Positions 52,457 to 61,138 of a DNA stretch of 64,000 bases are shown in pieces (within the stretch, counting starts at the first letter, position 1; each line of letters opens with the position of its first letter). Source of the stretch: Rhodobacter sp. GTDB lineage: Bacteria > Pseudomonadota > Alphaproteobacteria > Rhodobacterales > Rhodobacteraceae. The notes beneath the pieces were generated by a model. It saw only the letters and a program-made list of their open reading frames with translations, made no database searches and was not told the DNA's origin. The stretch lies in contig JACKKE010000003.1 in the NCBI GenBank assembly GCA_020637595.1, positions 255,221 through 319,220 on the forward strand. The letters run 5' to 3'. The translations under genes and the position numbers were made by a program.

Positions 52457-53335
52457 TCACCGGCAATAGGTGCCGCCGTTGCGGTGCTGCGCCAGGTCGA
52501 AATGGAAATGATCCTGATGATAGCGGTCGGAATCGGGGCTGAGCGTGGTCCTGAAGATACCGCAGGCATCGCGATACATCTCCAGCAGATCGCGCCCGTT
52601 GCGGCCATCGCGCCAGTCGTCCTGCACGGTGACCCAGTCGCCATTGGCCAGCTGATAGCCGGCAAAGTCGATCGCCATGCCGCGCGCGTGCTCGGACAGC
52701 CGCGCCCCGCGCTGGCTGTTGCGGGTGCGGCAGGAATAATCCCCGATGACGCGGAGCCGTGCGACCCCTCCCCCGCGACGCCCCACCGTCGGCAGCAGCG
52801 CATCGTCGACCCAGCGCGAAAACGCGCGCGCCGTGTCGCAATGCACAGTCGCCGGCCGCGACAGGGGAATGCCCTGCACTGCAGTCAGGCTGACCGGCTC
52901 GTCCACGCCGCATCCCCGGGTCGACGAGGTGATCCGCGGCAGCCGACGCCCCTCGAGATCGCGCGAGCCGCAGATCCCGCGTTCCACCGGGCCGGCGGTT
53001 GTGGGGGCACGGCTGACGGTCTGCGCCGGTGCCGCCGGCGCCGTCCGGCTGGCGGCAAAGCGCGCCGCGGCGGCGGCCGAGCGCGGGCGCGGCGCAAGGC
53101 TGCGTGCCACGGCCTCGGGGGCGGTCTGCACCGGCGTGGGGGGTGGCACGGGCAAGGTGCCCAGTGCCTGCGCCACCGCGGCGTCGGTCATCGGCGCAAC
53201 CGGGGTCATCGGCGCCGGCTGCACCTGCACCGGCCGCGGGCGCGGAAACAGCGAGTGCCACGGCACATCCGCCAGGGCCGCCCCCGGGCCCAGCAGCACG
53301 GCCAGTGCCAACGCCAGAGGCCGCACCCCTCGCAT
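52457..53335 (-). CDS. Extensin-like protein, peptidase M15/VanY-like domain
   Basis: This 292-residue exported protein has a signal peptide (LALALAVLLGPGAALA) and a Pro/Ala-rich linker, then the extensin-like C-terminal domain: CGVDEPVSLTAVQG, RVIGDYSCRTRNSQRGARLS, EHARGMAIDFAGY and YHQDHFHFDLAQHRNGGTYC, with zinc ligands in SEHARGMAID and HFHFD as in D,D-carboxypeptidases. ATG 53335 overlaps the tyrC stop as TGATG. It is the third gene behind hisC and tyrC, a common Rhodobacteraceae order. The role in the wall is inferred from the fold. Confidence 0.85.
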   Translation of the reverse strand: MRGVRPLALALAVLLGPGAALADVPWHSLFPRPRPVQVQPAPMTPVAPMTDAAVAQALGTLPVPPPTPVQTAPEAVARSLAPRPRSAAAAARFAASRTAPAAPAQTVSRAPTTAGPVERGICGSRDLEGRRLPRITSSTRGCGVDEPVSLTAVQGIPLSRPATVHCDTARAFSRWVDDALLPTVGRRGGGVARLRVIGDYSCRTRNSQRGARLSEHARGMAIDFAGYQLANGDWVTVQDDWRDGRNGRDLLEMYRDACGIFRTTLSPDSDRYHQDHFHFDLAQHRNGGTYCR

Positions 53336-54252
53336 CAGCCCTTCCGCACCCGGCCGAAATCGGGCGCGTCGGTATCCTGGCCGGCCTCGATGATTCCGCG
53401 CCGGATCGCCCGCGTGCGGGTGAAATAGTCGAACAGGTGCTGGCCATCGCCCATGCGGATCGCCCGCTGCAGCACGAACAGCTCTTCGGTAAAGCGGCCC
53501 AGGATGTCCAGCGTCGCTTCCTTGTTGGTCAGGAACACGTCGCGCCACATCGTCGGGTCCGAGGCCGCGATCCGGGTGAAATCCCGAAACCCCGAGGCCG
53601 AATACTTAATCACCTCGGATTGCGAGACGCGCCGCAGGTGGTCGGCCACGCCGACCATCGTGTAGGCGATCAGGTGCGGCGTGTGCGACACCACTGCCAG
53701 CACCAGGTCATGGTGCGGCGCATCCATCGCGTCGACATTCGCCCCCATCCCCTCGCACAGCGTGCGCAACCGGTTCACCGCCGCGGGGTCAGCCCCCTCG
53801 GGCGGGGTCAGCAGCCACCAGCGGTTTTCAAAGAGCGTGGCAAAGCCCGAATAGGGCCCCGAATGCTCGGTCCCGGCCAGCGGGTGGCCGGGGACGAAAT
53901 GCACCCCCGGCGGGATATGCGGCCCAACCGCGTCGATCACCGCCTGCTTGACCGAGCCCACATCCGTCACCGTCGCGCCCGGCTTCAGATGCGGCGCGAT
54001 CTCGGCGGCGACCGCCCCCATCGCGCCGACCGGCACCGCCAGCACCACCAGATCGGCGCCCTTGACCGCCTCGGCCGCCGTCGCATGCACGCTGTCGACA
54101 AAGCCGATCTCGCCCGCCGCGCGGCGGGTCTCGGCGCTGCGCGCATGGCCGGCGACATGCCCGGCCAGCCCACGCCTGCGGATCGCATGCGCCATCGAGC
54201 CGGCGATCAGCCCCAGCCCGATCAGCGCAACGCGCTCGTAGACCACGCTCAT
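53335..54252 (-). CDS. tyrC: Prephenate/arogenate dehydrogenase
   Basis: This 305-residue TyrA-family enzyme oxidises prephenate or arogenate for tyrosine synthesis. VALIGLGLIAGSMAHAIR is the NAD motif (about 8-25); HFVPGHPLAGTEHSG contains catalytic His (about 118-132) and VSHTPHLIAYTM (about 190) is family-typical. Start ATG 54252 overlaps the hisC stop (ATGA); the stop overlaps the extensin-like start. There is no chorismate mutase part. Cyclohexadienyl specificity is inferred from related organisms. Confidence 0.93.
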   Translation of the reverse strand: MSVVYERVALIGLGLIAGSMAHAIRRRGLAGHVAGHARSAETRRAAGEIGFVDSVHATAAEAVKGADLVVLAVPVGAMGAVAAEIAPHLKPGATVTDVGSVKQAVIDAVGPHIPPGVHFVPGHPLAGTEHSGPYSGFATLFENRWWLLTPPEGADPAAVNRLRTLCEGMGANVDAMDAPHHDLVLAVVSHTPHLIAYTMVGVADHLRRVSQSEVIKYSASGFRDFTRIAASDPTMWRDVFLTNKEATLDILGRFTEELFVLQRAIRMGDGQHLFDYFTRTRAIRRGIIEAGQDTDAPDFGRVRKG

Positions 54253-55337
54253 TCCCGCACCCCCTTGAACCGCGCGATGACACCGACGACCCGGCGGCTG
54301 GCCTCCTCGTCACCGACGGTGATGCGCAGGCACTCGGGCAGCTTATAGCCCGCAACCCGCCGCACGATGATCCCCTCGGCCTTGAATGCCGCGTCGCAGG
54401 CCTCGGCCTCGGCGGGGCTGGCAAAGCGCGCCAGGATGAAATTGGCATGGCTCTCGTCGCAGCCCACACCCATCTGCACCAGCGCGTTGCGCAGCCAGTC
54501 GCGCCAGCGCGCGTTCTCGGTCGCGCACCAGTGGGTATAGGCCGTGTCGCGCACCGCCGCTTCGGCCGCCGCCATCTGCGCCTGCGACAGGTTGAAGGGC
54601 TGGCGCACCCGGTTGAGCACGTCGATCACCGCGCGCTGGGCATAGCCCCAGCCGATCCTGAGCCCGCCCAGCCCGTGGATCTTTGAAAAGGTCCGCGTCA
54701 TCACCACGTTGGGGAATTCGTCGACCAGCGACGCCCCGCCATCGAACCCGTCCGCGAATTCGGCATAGGCACCGTCCAGCACCAGGATCACCGACCCCGG
54801 CAGCCCCGCCGCCAGCCGCCGCAACTCGCCGCCCGGAACCATCGTCCCGGTGGGGTTCGCCGGATTGGCGATAAACACGATCTTGGTGCGTTCGGTCACT
54901 GCCGCCAGGATTGCCGAGACGTCGATCCGACGCTCTTTCTCGGCCACCTCGACCGGGCGCGCGCCGACCGCATGGGCCAGGATCGGATACATCGAGAATC
55001 CGTGCTCGGTGGTGATCACCTCGTCACCGACGCCAGCGTAGGACTGGGTGATGAACTGCAGCACCTCGTCCGAACCGACACCGCAGATGATCCGGTCCGG
55101 GTCGAGCCCGTGCACCGCGCCGATCGCCTGCCGCAGCCCCGCGTGATCCGTCGACGGATAGCGGTGCAGATTGCCCGCCGCCGCGGCAAAGGCCGCCTTG
55201 GCGGCTTCGCTTGGCCCATAGGGGTTCTCGTTCGACGATAGCTTCAGCACATCGTTGCGCCCCGCCACCGTGCTCTCGCCGCTGACATAGAGCGCAATCT
55301 CCATGATCCCCGGCTGCGGCTGGATGGTTTCACTCAT
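54249..55337 (-). CDS. hisC: Histidinol-phosphate aminotransferase
   Basis: HisC (362 aa) is a fold-type I PLP enzyme that transaminates imidazole-acetol phosphate in histidine synthesis and, in some bacteria, prephenate-type acids. LKLSSNENPYGPSEAAKAA, VFIANPANPTGTMV, LDGAYAEF and the PLP-lysine TFSKIHGLGGLRIGWGYA (about 223) are diagnostic. ATG 55337 starts MSETIQPQPG; 45 upstream codons were dropped. The link to tyrC suggests that this copy also serves aromatic amino acids. Confidence 0.92.
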   Translation of the reverse strand: MSETIQPQPGIMEIALYVSGESTVAGRNDVLKLSSNENPYGPSEAAKAAFAAAAGNLHRYPSTDHAGLRQAIGAVHGLDPDRIICGVGSDEVLQFITQSYAGVGDEVITTEHGFSMYPILAHAVGARPVEVAEKERRIDVSAILAAVTERTKIVFIANPANPTGTMVPGGELRRLAAGLPGSVILVLDGAYAEFADGFDGGASLVDEFPNVVMTRTFSKIHGLGGLRIGWGYAQRAVIDVLNRVRQPFNLSQAQMAAAEAAVRDTAYTHWCATENARWRDWLRNALVQMGVGCDESHANFILARFASPAEAEACDAAFKAEGIIVRRVAGYKLPECLRITVGDEEASRRVVGVIARFKGVRE

Positions 55338-55501
55338 CCTCGGTCTCCACTCCCTGCCCTCGCGGGCGTTCCATCCCGTCCTAACCCGTCGCGACGCGCC
55401 CGGCCAGTTCCCCGGACGCCCCTGCGACAAAAGCGGCGACGCCCCGCCGACCGCTTCCACAATGTTCCGCAAGAATCCCCGGCACCCCCACCCGGCATGC
55501 G

Positions 55502-55533
55502 AAAGGGGCCGCCCGGTTTCCCGGCGCGGCCCC
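55502..55533 (-). terminator. rpsD terminator
   Basis: On the minus strand GGGGCCGCGCCGGG pairs with CCCGGGCGGCCCC-type bases around AAA and is followed by TTTC. It lies 35 bases after the rpsD stop, in the gap to hisC. Confidence 0.75.
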
Positions 55534-55568
55534 CTCGAATGCGTGGCAAAGCTGACGCCGAAACCGGA

Positions 55569-56189
55569 TCAGTTCTTCGCGTAGTATTCGACGACCAGGT
55601 TCGGTTCCATCTGCACCGCATAGGGCACATCCGACAGGCCGGGGGTGCGCACGAAGGTCGCGGTCAGTTTCGAATGGTCGACTTCCAGGTAATCCGGCAC
55701 GTCGCGCTCGGCCGACTGGGTGGCTTCGAGCACCAGCGCCATCTGCTTCGAGCGGTCGCGAACGGCGATCACGTCGCCTTCCTTGACGCGATAGGACGCG
55801 ATGTTCACGCGCTGGCCGTTCACGGTCACATGGCCGTGGTTCACGAACTGGCGGGCGGCAAAGATCGTCGGCACGAACTTGGCGCGGTAGACGACGGCGT
55901 CCAGACGACGCTCGAGCAGACCCACCAGGTTCTCGCCGGTGTCACCCTTCACGCGGGCGGCTTCACCGTAGATTTTCTTGAACTGCTTTTCGGTCAGGTC
56001 GCCATAGTAGCCCTTGAGCTTCTGCTTGGCGCGCAGCTGGGTGCCGAAGTCCGACAGTTTCTGCTTGCGGCGCTGGCCGTGCTGACCCGGGCCGTATTCA
56101 CGCTTGTTGACCGGCGACTTGGCGCGGCCCCAGATGTTTTCGCCCATCCGGCGGTCGATTTTATACTTGGCAGCGGTGCGTTTGGTCAT
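55569..56189 (-). CDS. rpsD: 30S ribosomal protein S4
   Basis: S4 (206 aa) nucleates the 30S body by binding 16S rRNA. KIDRRMGENIWGRAKSPV near the start and the S4 RNA-binding domain LERRLDAVVYRAKFVPTIFA and VNHGHVTVNGQRVNIASYRV (about 92-135) are clear. AAGGAGA lies before the ATG. Here it stands alone rather than in the alpha operon, as in other alphaproteobacteria, with a 228-base leader that may allow autogenous control. Confidence 0.97.
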   Translation of the reverse strand: MTKRTAAKYKIDRRMGENIWGRAKSPVNKREYGPGQHGQRRKQKLSDFGTQLRAKQKLKGYYGDLTEKQFKKIYGEAARVKGDTGENLVGLLERRLDAVVYRAKFVPTIFAARQFVNHGHVTVNGQRVNIASYRVKEGDVIAVRDRSKQMALVLEATQSAERDVPDYLEVDHSKLTATFVRTPGLSDVPYAVQMEPNLVVEYYAKN

Positions 56190-56451
56190 CGCTGATCTCC
56201 TTTATAGCTGGCATTTCAGCGTGCTCCGAAAACCGGTTCCCATGTTTCGGGCTGAAATCGCGTCGCGGCTCAACCCGTGGGGCGCGGTGGCCGGAAGGCC
56301 TCGTGCCGATTGTAAAGGGCGTTGTCCTTTCCGTCGGGCTTTGACCCTCGGGCGACAGGCATCCCCTTGCGGGGGCCACCAACACCAATGAAAATCCGGG
56401 CACTCTGGCACCCGGACGGCGCGCTTATACAACCGGCACCTCCCGAGTCAA
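56190..56451 (-). promoter_or_regulatory. rpsD promoter and long leader with a palindromic element
   Basis: The minus strand carries TTGACT (56446-56451), 16 bases, TATAAG (56424-56429), a strong promoter giving a leader near 228 bases. In the leader at 56213-56258, ATTTCAGC and GCTGAAAT form a perfect outer stem around an inner CCGAAA...TTTCGG stem with ACCGGTTCCC between, 24 bases before the ATG. The inner part matches the CCGAAAA-CCGGTT palindrome common in rhizobia. The rest of the gap to 56562 is gene-free. Confidence 0.7.
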
Positions 56452-56562
56452 TGGCCTGCCGGTCGAATTCTTTTTTGCCGCCGCATCGCTGCAGCCCGCT
56501 TGTAGCTCACCCCCCGGCACCCCAGATGCATCCTGCCCTTTCGTAACGGGAACTGCTGCATC

Positions 56563-56859
56563 ATGGCCGGCCATTCGCGGCGCTTCGCGCGCCAGCTCGA
56601 CCTCCTCGAACGGCGCTCGCCGCGGCTCGGCGGGGCGGTTGCCGCCCTTGCAGCACCGGGGCGCGGCTGGCTGCGGCTGCCGGCGGCGCTGGCGCTGATC
56701 GTCGGCGGCTTGCTGGGATTTCTGCCGATCCTGGGGTTCTGGATGCTGCCGCTTGGCGTGATGCTGCTGGCCGTTGACGTGCCGCCGCTCAGACCCTCGG
56801 TCGCGGCGGCGGCGGTGCGCATCCGCGCCCTCCTGCGCCGCTGGCGCACCCCGTCCTGA
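56563..56859 (+). CDS. Small membrane protein, unknown
   Basis: This 98-residue protein has an amphipathic, Arg-rich start, then two closely spaced hydrophobic segments (PAALALIVGGLLGFLPILGF and WMLPLGVMLLAVDVP, about 39-73) and a basic C-terminus (AAVRIRALLRRWR). I recall it only as a small Rhodobacteraceae protein mislabelled tryptophan synthase-like; no function is known. It is 12 bases before a Ca/Na antiporter gene and probably cotranscribed. Confidence 0.6.
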   Translation: MAGHSRRFARQLDLLERRSPRLGGAVAALAAPGRGWLRLPAALALIVGGLLGFLPILGFWMLPLGVMLLAVDVPPLRPSVAAAAVRIRALLRRWRTPS

Positions 56860-56871
56860 GAGCCCCCCTCG

Positions 56872-57786
56872 ATGTCCCCCCTTCTTCTCGTCGGCGCGGG
56901 CCTCGCGCTGCTCTTTTTCGGTGGCGATCTGCTGGTGCGCGGTGCGATGGCGCTGGCCGCGCGGCTGGGCGTGCCGACCGCGCTCATCGGGCTGACGGTG
57001 GTGGGCTTTGGCACCTCGATGCCCGAGCTGGTGGTCTCGGTCGACGCGGCGCTGCGCGGCACGCCGGATATCGCGCTGGGCAATGTCGTCGGCTCGAACA
57101 CCGCGAACGTGCTGCTGATCGTCGGACTTGCGGCGCTGGTCTGGCCGATCCGCACCGCCGGACTGTCGCTGGGCCGCGATCTGGTGGCGATGCTCGCCGC
57201 ATCGGTCGCGCTGCTGCCGCTCTTCTGGACCGGAGGCGTCAGCCGCTGGGCAGGCGCGGCGCTGGTGGCGGCGCTGGCGCTCTATCTTGCGCAGTCGATC
57301 CGCACCGCCCGCGCCGACCCCGAAACGACGCCGATCGCGACCGCGTCCCTGCCCAGGGCCGGGCTGTTGACCCTGGCCGGGCTGGCGATGCTGATCGTCG
57401 GAGCGCGGGCGCTGGTTTCCGGCGCGGTCGATATCGCCCGGGATTTCGGCGTGTCCGAGGCCTTCATCGGCCTGACCGTGGTGGCGGTGGGCACCTCGCT
57501 GCCGGAACTCGCGACCTCGCTGGTCGCGGCCCTGCGCCGTCAATCGGCCATCGCGCTGGGCAATGTCGTCGGCTCGAACCTGTTCAACGTGCTCGGCATT
57601 CTCGGCGTCACGGCGCTGATCGCGCCGGTGCCGGTGGCGCCACGGTTTCTGACCATCGACCTGCCGGTGATGGCGGGGGCCGGGCTGGCGCTGGCGCTGC
57701 TGATGCAGCGGCCCTCAATCGGGCGGATGGCGGGGGCCGCGCTGCTGGCCGCCTATGCCGCCTATGTGGTCTTTGCCGTCAGCTGA
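56872..57786 (+). CDS. Calcium/sodium antiporter, CaCA family (YrbG type)
   Basis: This 304-residue inner-membrane antiporter has the two alpha repeats that bind Ca and Na: GFGTSMPELVVSVDAAL with GNVVGSNTANVLLIVGL (about 43-84) and AVGTSLPELATSLVAAL with GNVVGSNLFNVLGILGV (about 203-244). Ten membrane helices are expected. The gene is coupled to the small membrane gene before it. It ends four bases from the convergent Hint gene. Confidence 0.93.
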   Translation: MSPLLLVGAGLALLFFGGDLLVRGAMALAARLGVPTALIGLTVVGFGTSMPELVVSVDAALRGTPDIALGNVVGSNTANVLLIVGLAALVWPIRTAGLSLGRDLVAMLAASVALLPLFWTGGVSRWAGAALVAALALYLAQSIRTARADPETTPIATASLPRAGLLTLAGLAMLIVGARALVSGAVDIARDFGVSEAFIGLTVVAVGTSLPELATSLVAALRRQSAIALGNVVGSNLFNVLGILGVTALIAPVPVAPRFLTIDLPVMAGAGLALALLMQRPSIGRMAGAALLAAYAAYVVFAVS

Positions 57787-57790
57787 CGGG

Positions 57791-58846
57791 TCAGACCAGC
57801 GCCGGGCGCAGGATCGCCGCCTCGCCCCGGTCCAGGCAACGCCGCGCGGGTGCGCCCATCCGCTGGGGATGGGCGACCAGCCCCGGCGCCGCCTTTTCCA
57901 GCGACCGCGCGTGCCAGGCCAGCACCTGCGGATCGGCCATCGCCGGGTGAAAGCTCTCGCAGGGCAGGCCGTTGGCGGTGATGATCTCGTGGCCCTCGAA
58001 CATCAGGTGGATATAACGCACCGAAGACAGGGTGAAATCACGCCGGATGAGGCCCCCGTCCTCGAGATCGGCGGCCGCGACCAGAAGCTCGCGCTCCTCG
58101 CTCACCCCCGCCGCCACCCCGAGCAACAGCCGATGCCCCGGAGACACCAGCAGGTCGGGCTCGGGCCGTCCCTGCCCCAGCGCGCCGGCTCGCAGCCGGA
58201 CCGGCCGCAGCCCCGGATGCAGATACAGCTCGGCCCCCGACAGCCGCGTCTCGCCGCGCCAGATGAGGGGCTGCGGGCCATTGTCGCGGGTGTCGACCCG
58301 GTCCCCCGGCACCAGCGTTTCAACCAGCCGCGGCCCGTCGGGCGTGGCAATCTGCGTGCCCGGCAGGAAGCAGATCACCCCGGCACGGCGCGGCTGTGCC
58401 GGCGGGTCGACGGTCAGCGCGGCGACCCACAGGTCGCGGTTCGGCGGCGGCAGGAGCGGATCGAACACCGCCAGGATCCGCTGGCCAAGGCGGATCACCC
58501 GCGCCTGATAGAGGCGTTGGCCGTCGGTCAGCACCATCCCCTCGCCCGGCAGGCTGCCCTCGGCCAGCGCGCCGGCGGGATCGTCGGTCAGCCGGTCGCC
58601 TTCGGGCATTGCCGCCAGCGCCAGACGGCGCAGCCGGCGGCGGGCCCGGCTGCGCGGGTCGGGGCGTCCAACCGGACTGTCAAGGCGCAGCATATCCACC
58701 TGCGCATCGAGCCGCCGGGCCTGACCGGTCCAGCGCCAAGTCATGCCGACCGTCATCAGTTCGGGGGCCAAGCCCCATTCCTCGCCGGGTGCGGTCTGCA
58801 CCCAGTCGACGGCATAAACGCCGCTGAAACCGGAAACACTGCTCAT
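57791..58846 (-). CDS. Hint (hedgehog/intein) domain-containing protein
   Basis: This 351-residue protein has an N-terminal 165-residue part of unknown type and a Hint domain from GVICFLPGTQIATPDGPRLV (about 168-187) to HEIITANGLPCESFHP (about 302-317). Cys starts the Hint block as in inteins; the end reads ANGLPCESF, not the classic VHN-C/S/T. Rhodobacteraceae carry many such secreted or surface-linked proteins (DUF2793-like, calcium-binding types). Start MSSVSGFSG was chosen; an inverted repeat covers its ribosome site. Autoprocessing is plausible but untested. Confidence 0.82.
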   Translation of the reverse strand: MSSVSGFSGVYAVDWVQTAPGEEWGLAPELMTVGMTWRWTGQARRLDAQVDMLRLDSPVGRPDPRSRARRRLRRLALAAMPEGDRLTDDPAGALAEGSLPGEGMVLTDGQRLYQARVIRLGQRILAVFDPLLPPPNRDLWVAALTVDPPAQPRRAGVICFLPGTQIATPDGPRLVETLVPGDRVDTRDNGPQPLIWRGETRLSGAELYLHPGLRPVRLRAGALGQGRPEPDLLVSPGHRLLLGVAAGVSEERELLVAAADLEDGGLIRRDFTLSSVRYIHLMFEGHEIITANGLPCESFHPAMADPQVLAWHARSLEKAAPGLVAHPQRMGAPARRCLDRGEAAILRPALV

Positions 58847-58848
58847 TG

Positions 58849-58882
58849 TTCTTGCCTTTTGTTTCCAAAAACCTAGCAAGAA
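58849..58882 (-). promoter_or_regulatory. Inverted repeat over the ribosome site of the Hint gene
   Basis: On the minus strand TTCTTGC, 20 bases, GCAAGAA forms a 7-bp stem that ends two bases before the start codon, with the AAAAGG ribosome site in the loop/stem edge. It could slow translation or be a repressor operator. Confidence 0.5.
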
Positions 58883-58955
58883 CCCGATCTCCAGACCAGA
58901 ATTAACTGCCGCTCAGTCCCGTTTAGGCGCTATTTTCCAACCTTGGTGCATTCTT

Positions 58956-61062
58956 TCAGGGCACGCCGGTCCAGGGTCTGCGACCGGCCGGTCCCGCTGC
59001 CGGGGTGATCCGCCCCGTGCGATCCACCGCCAGCGCGCCGGTTTGTGCCAGCCCGGACGCATCGAAGACCCGGCACGGGCCCGGAGACGCAGCCAGCTCG
59101 GCGTCGGTGACGATGGTCACGCCGGGCTGGCAGGCGACCGGCAGGGCCTCGGCCCCTGCCGCACCAAAGAGATGCAGCCAGGTAGAACCCGCGACCTCGA
59201 ACCGGACGCCGCCGGGATCTCCGACAGACCGACCCGCGACGCGGCCTCGGCCTGCGTGGCCGCGTCGCCGTCCGCCTCGAGCCAGGCCCCGGCGACGAAA
59301 CCGGCGCCACGTCCGCGGCTGAGGGCCCGGCCCTGTGGCCCCAGGACGCCGACCAGCGCGCCGTCGCGGTCGATCAGCAGGAACGGCCGTTCTGCCAGTC
59401 CCCAGCCGGAAGCGCCAGCATCACCACCCCGGCGCCGGCCCAGCGCGTTCGCCCGGCCAGAGCGCCAGCCACAATCCGCCCAGCGCCAGCGCCGGCACCA
59501 CCAGCCGGTGGCGCGGCGATCGGCGAACCGCCCCCTCGATCCCGCGACGTGTTCGGCCACGGTCAGGATCCAGCGGGTGCCCAGCCCCATCAGGCCCAGT
59601 CCGACCCCTCCAGTCCGAACAGCCAGAGCACCGCAGCCAGCACCGCCGCAGGCATCTCCAGCGCCCATCAGTGGCACGCTGAGCAGGTTCGCCAGCAACG
59701 GCCGTATTCCGCGATGCGGTGAAACTGGGCGGCCGCATAAGGGGCGGTGGCGATCCCCGCGACCAACGAGCACAGTGCCGCTGTCGTGACGGGCGCCAGC
59801 AGGCGGCGCCAGCCTTGCGGCGGCGGACGTCTCTCTGTTAGGCGACGGTCGCGCAGCCAGCGAAACACGGCGACCAGCGCGATGGTGGCGGCAAAGGACA
59901 TCTGGAACCCGGCCGACAACAGTGCCTCGGGCCGCCACGCCAGCAGGATCAGCGCCGCCAGTGCCACCGACCGCATCGACAGCGCCCGCCGTTCGACCAG
60001 CACGGCGCCAAGGAACACCGCCGCCATGACGAAGGCGCGTTGCGTCGCGACATTGCCGCCCGACAGCATGAGATACGCTGCCGCCGCCGTCAGTGCGCCC
60101 GCCGCGGCGATCTTGCGCAGCGGCAGGTAGAGCGCCAGCAGAGGGAACAACGCCAGAAGGGCGCACAACCCGCCGTAGACCACACCCGTCAGCAGGCCCA
60201 TGTGCAGGCCTGAGATCGCCAGCAGATGCGCGAGGTTCGAACGGCGCAGGTCCTCGGTCGTGTCGAGCCCGACGCCGGACCGGTCGCCGGTCAGGAGCGC
60301 GGCAACGAAGCCGCCCGTCTCGGCCGGCAGTCGCGCCCGGATCCCTTCGGCGATGCGCTGCCGCAGCCGGTTCACGGCAAGGGCCGCACCGGGCTCGGCG
60401 TCGTCGAGGGCCAGCACCGGGCTTTGCGTGTAACCCACGGCGCCCAGCCGTTCGAACCAGGCGAGGCGGCGGAAGTCGAAGCCGCCCGGCTCGACCGGGC
60501 CGCCCGGGGGACCCAGATGACCGGTCAGCATCACCCGCGTGCCGACGACGGGATCGAGATCGAGCGTGCCGTGCAGCGACACGCGGACCGTAGCGGGGAC
60601 GCGCCCAGGGTCCAGCCCGGGCAGCACGACGCGATCGAGCGTCAGGCGGATAGCGTCCGACACGGATCGGTCGACCTCGACGATCCGACCTTCGACAGGA
60701 CCGTAGCGATGCCACTCGAGCACCGGCGCGGCGACCGAATGCGCCCGCCACGCCGCCAGCAGCAGGCCGGCTACGACCAGCGCGCCCCCGAGCGCGAGAG
60801 GGCGCAGCCCGTCCGCCAGCCTGCGCTGCGCGATCAGTGCGACCAGGCCCATCAGCCCCGCACCGACCATCAGGGCAGGCCCGGGTTCGGTGCCAAGAGC
60901 AAAATAGAAGCCGACGCCGAGACCCAGCGCCACCGGCGCAAGCGGGAACAGCGCGCCCCGCCGCGCCGAGACCGCGCCGGCGACCCGCGCGAGCGCGCGC
61001 GCGATCGGCCCTGCGCGCGCGGGCGTGGCGAGCGCCGCGAGGGGCTCTGCCGGGCTCGACAC
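58956..61062 (-). pseudogene. comEC: ComEC/Rec2 competence protein, frameshifted in its 3' third
   Basis: The first 464 codons (from GTG 61062) are an intact ComEC: a hydrophobic start, an OB-like DUF4131 part and the competence block LAHLLAISGLHMGLLTGVVYGG, to AAAQFHRIAEYG. From near 59700 the known continuation (LLANLLSVPLMG, LGTRWILTVAEHVAG, LALGGLWLALWPG, ERPFLLIDRDGALVGVLG, WLEADGDAATQAEAASRVG) is found only by changing frame about seven times, near 59700, 59660, 59606, 59540, 59450, 59407 and 59222. Six look like single-base losses in G/C runs. Either the assembly is poor here or the gene is decaying. It should import DNA through the inner membrane. It is divergent from gltX. Confidence 0.7.
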
Positions 61063-61138
61063 TTGTTCTTGCCCCCATCATTGCCTAGAGCTTGCGGCCA
61101 GCTTAGCCCTGCCATGGTTTCCGAAAGGTTAACGACCG

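Noticed and set aside
58930..59310. A 126-residue frame at the comEC 3' end as a separate gene
   Set aside because: Pro/Arg-rich shadow; the true comEC end is recoverable in another frame, ending at 58956.
59117..61081. A 654-residue frame over comEC as the real coding frame
   Set aside because: Its first two thirds read as Arg/Ala-rich shadow; only a few short blocks near the 3' end belong to ComEC, because of frameshifts.
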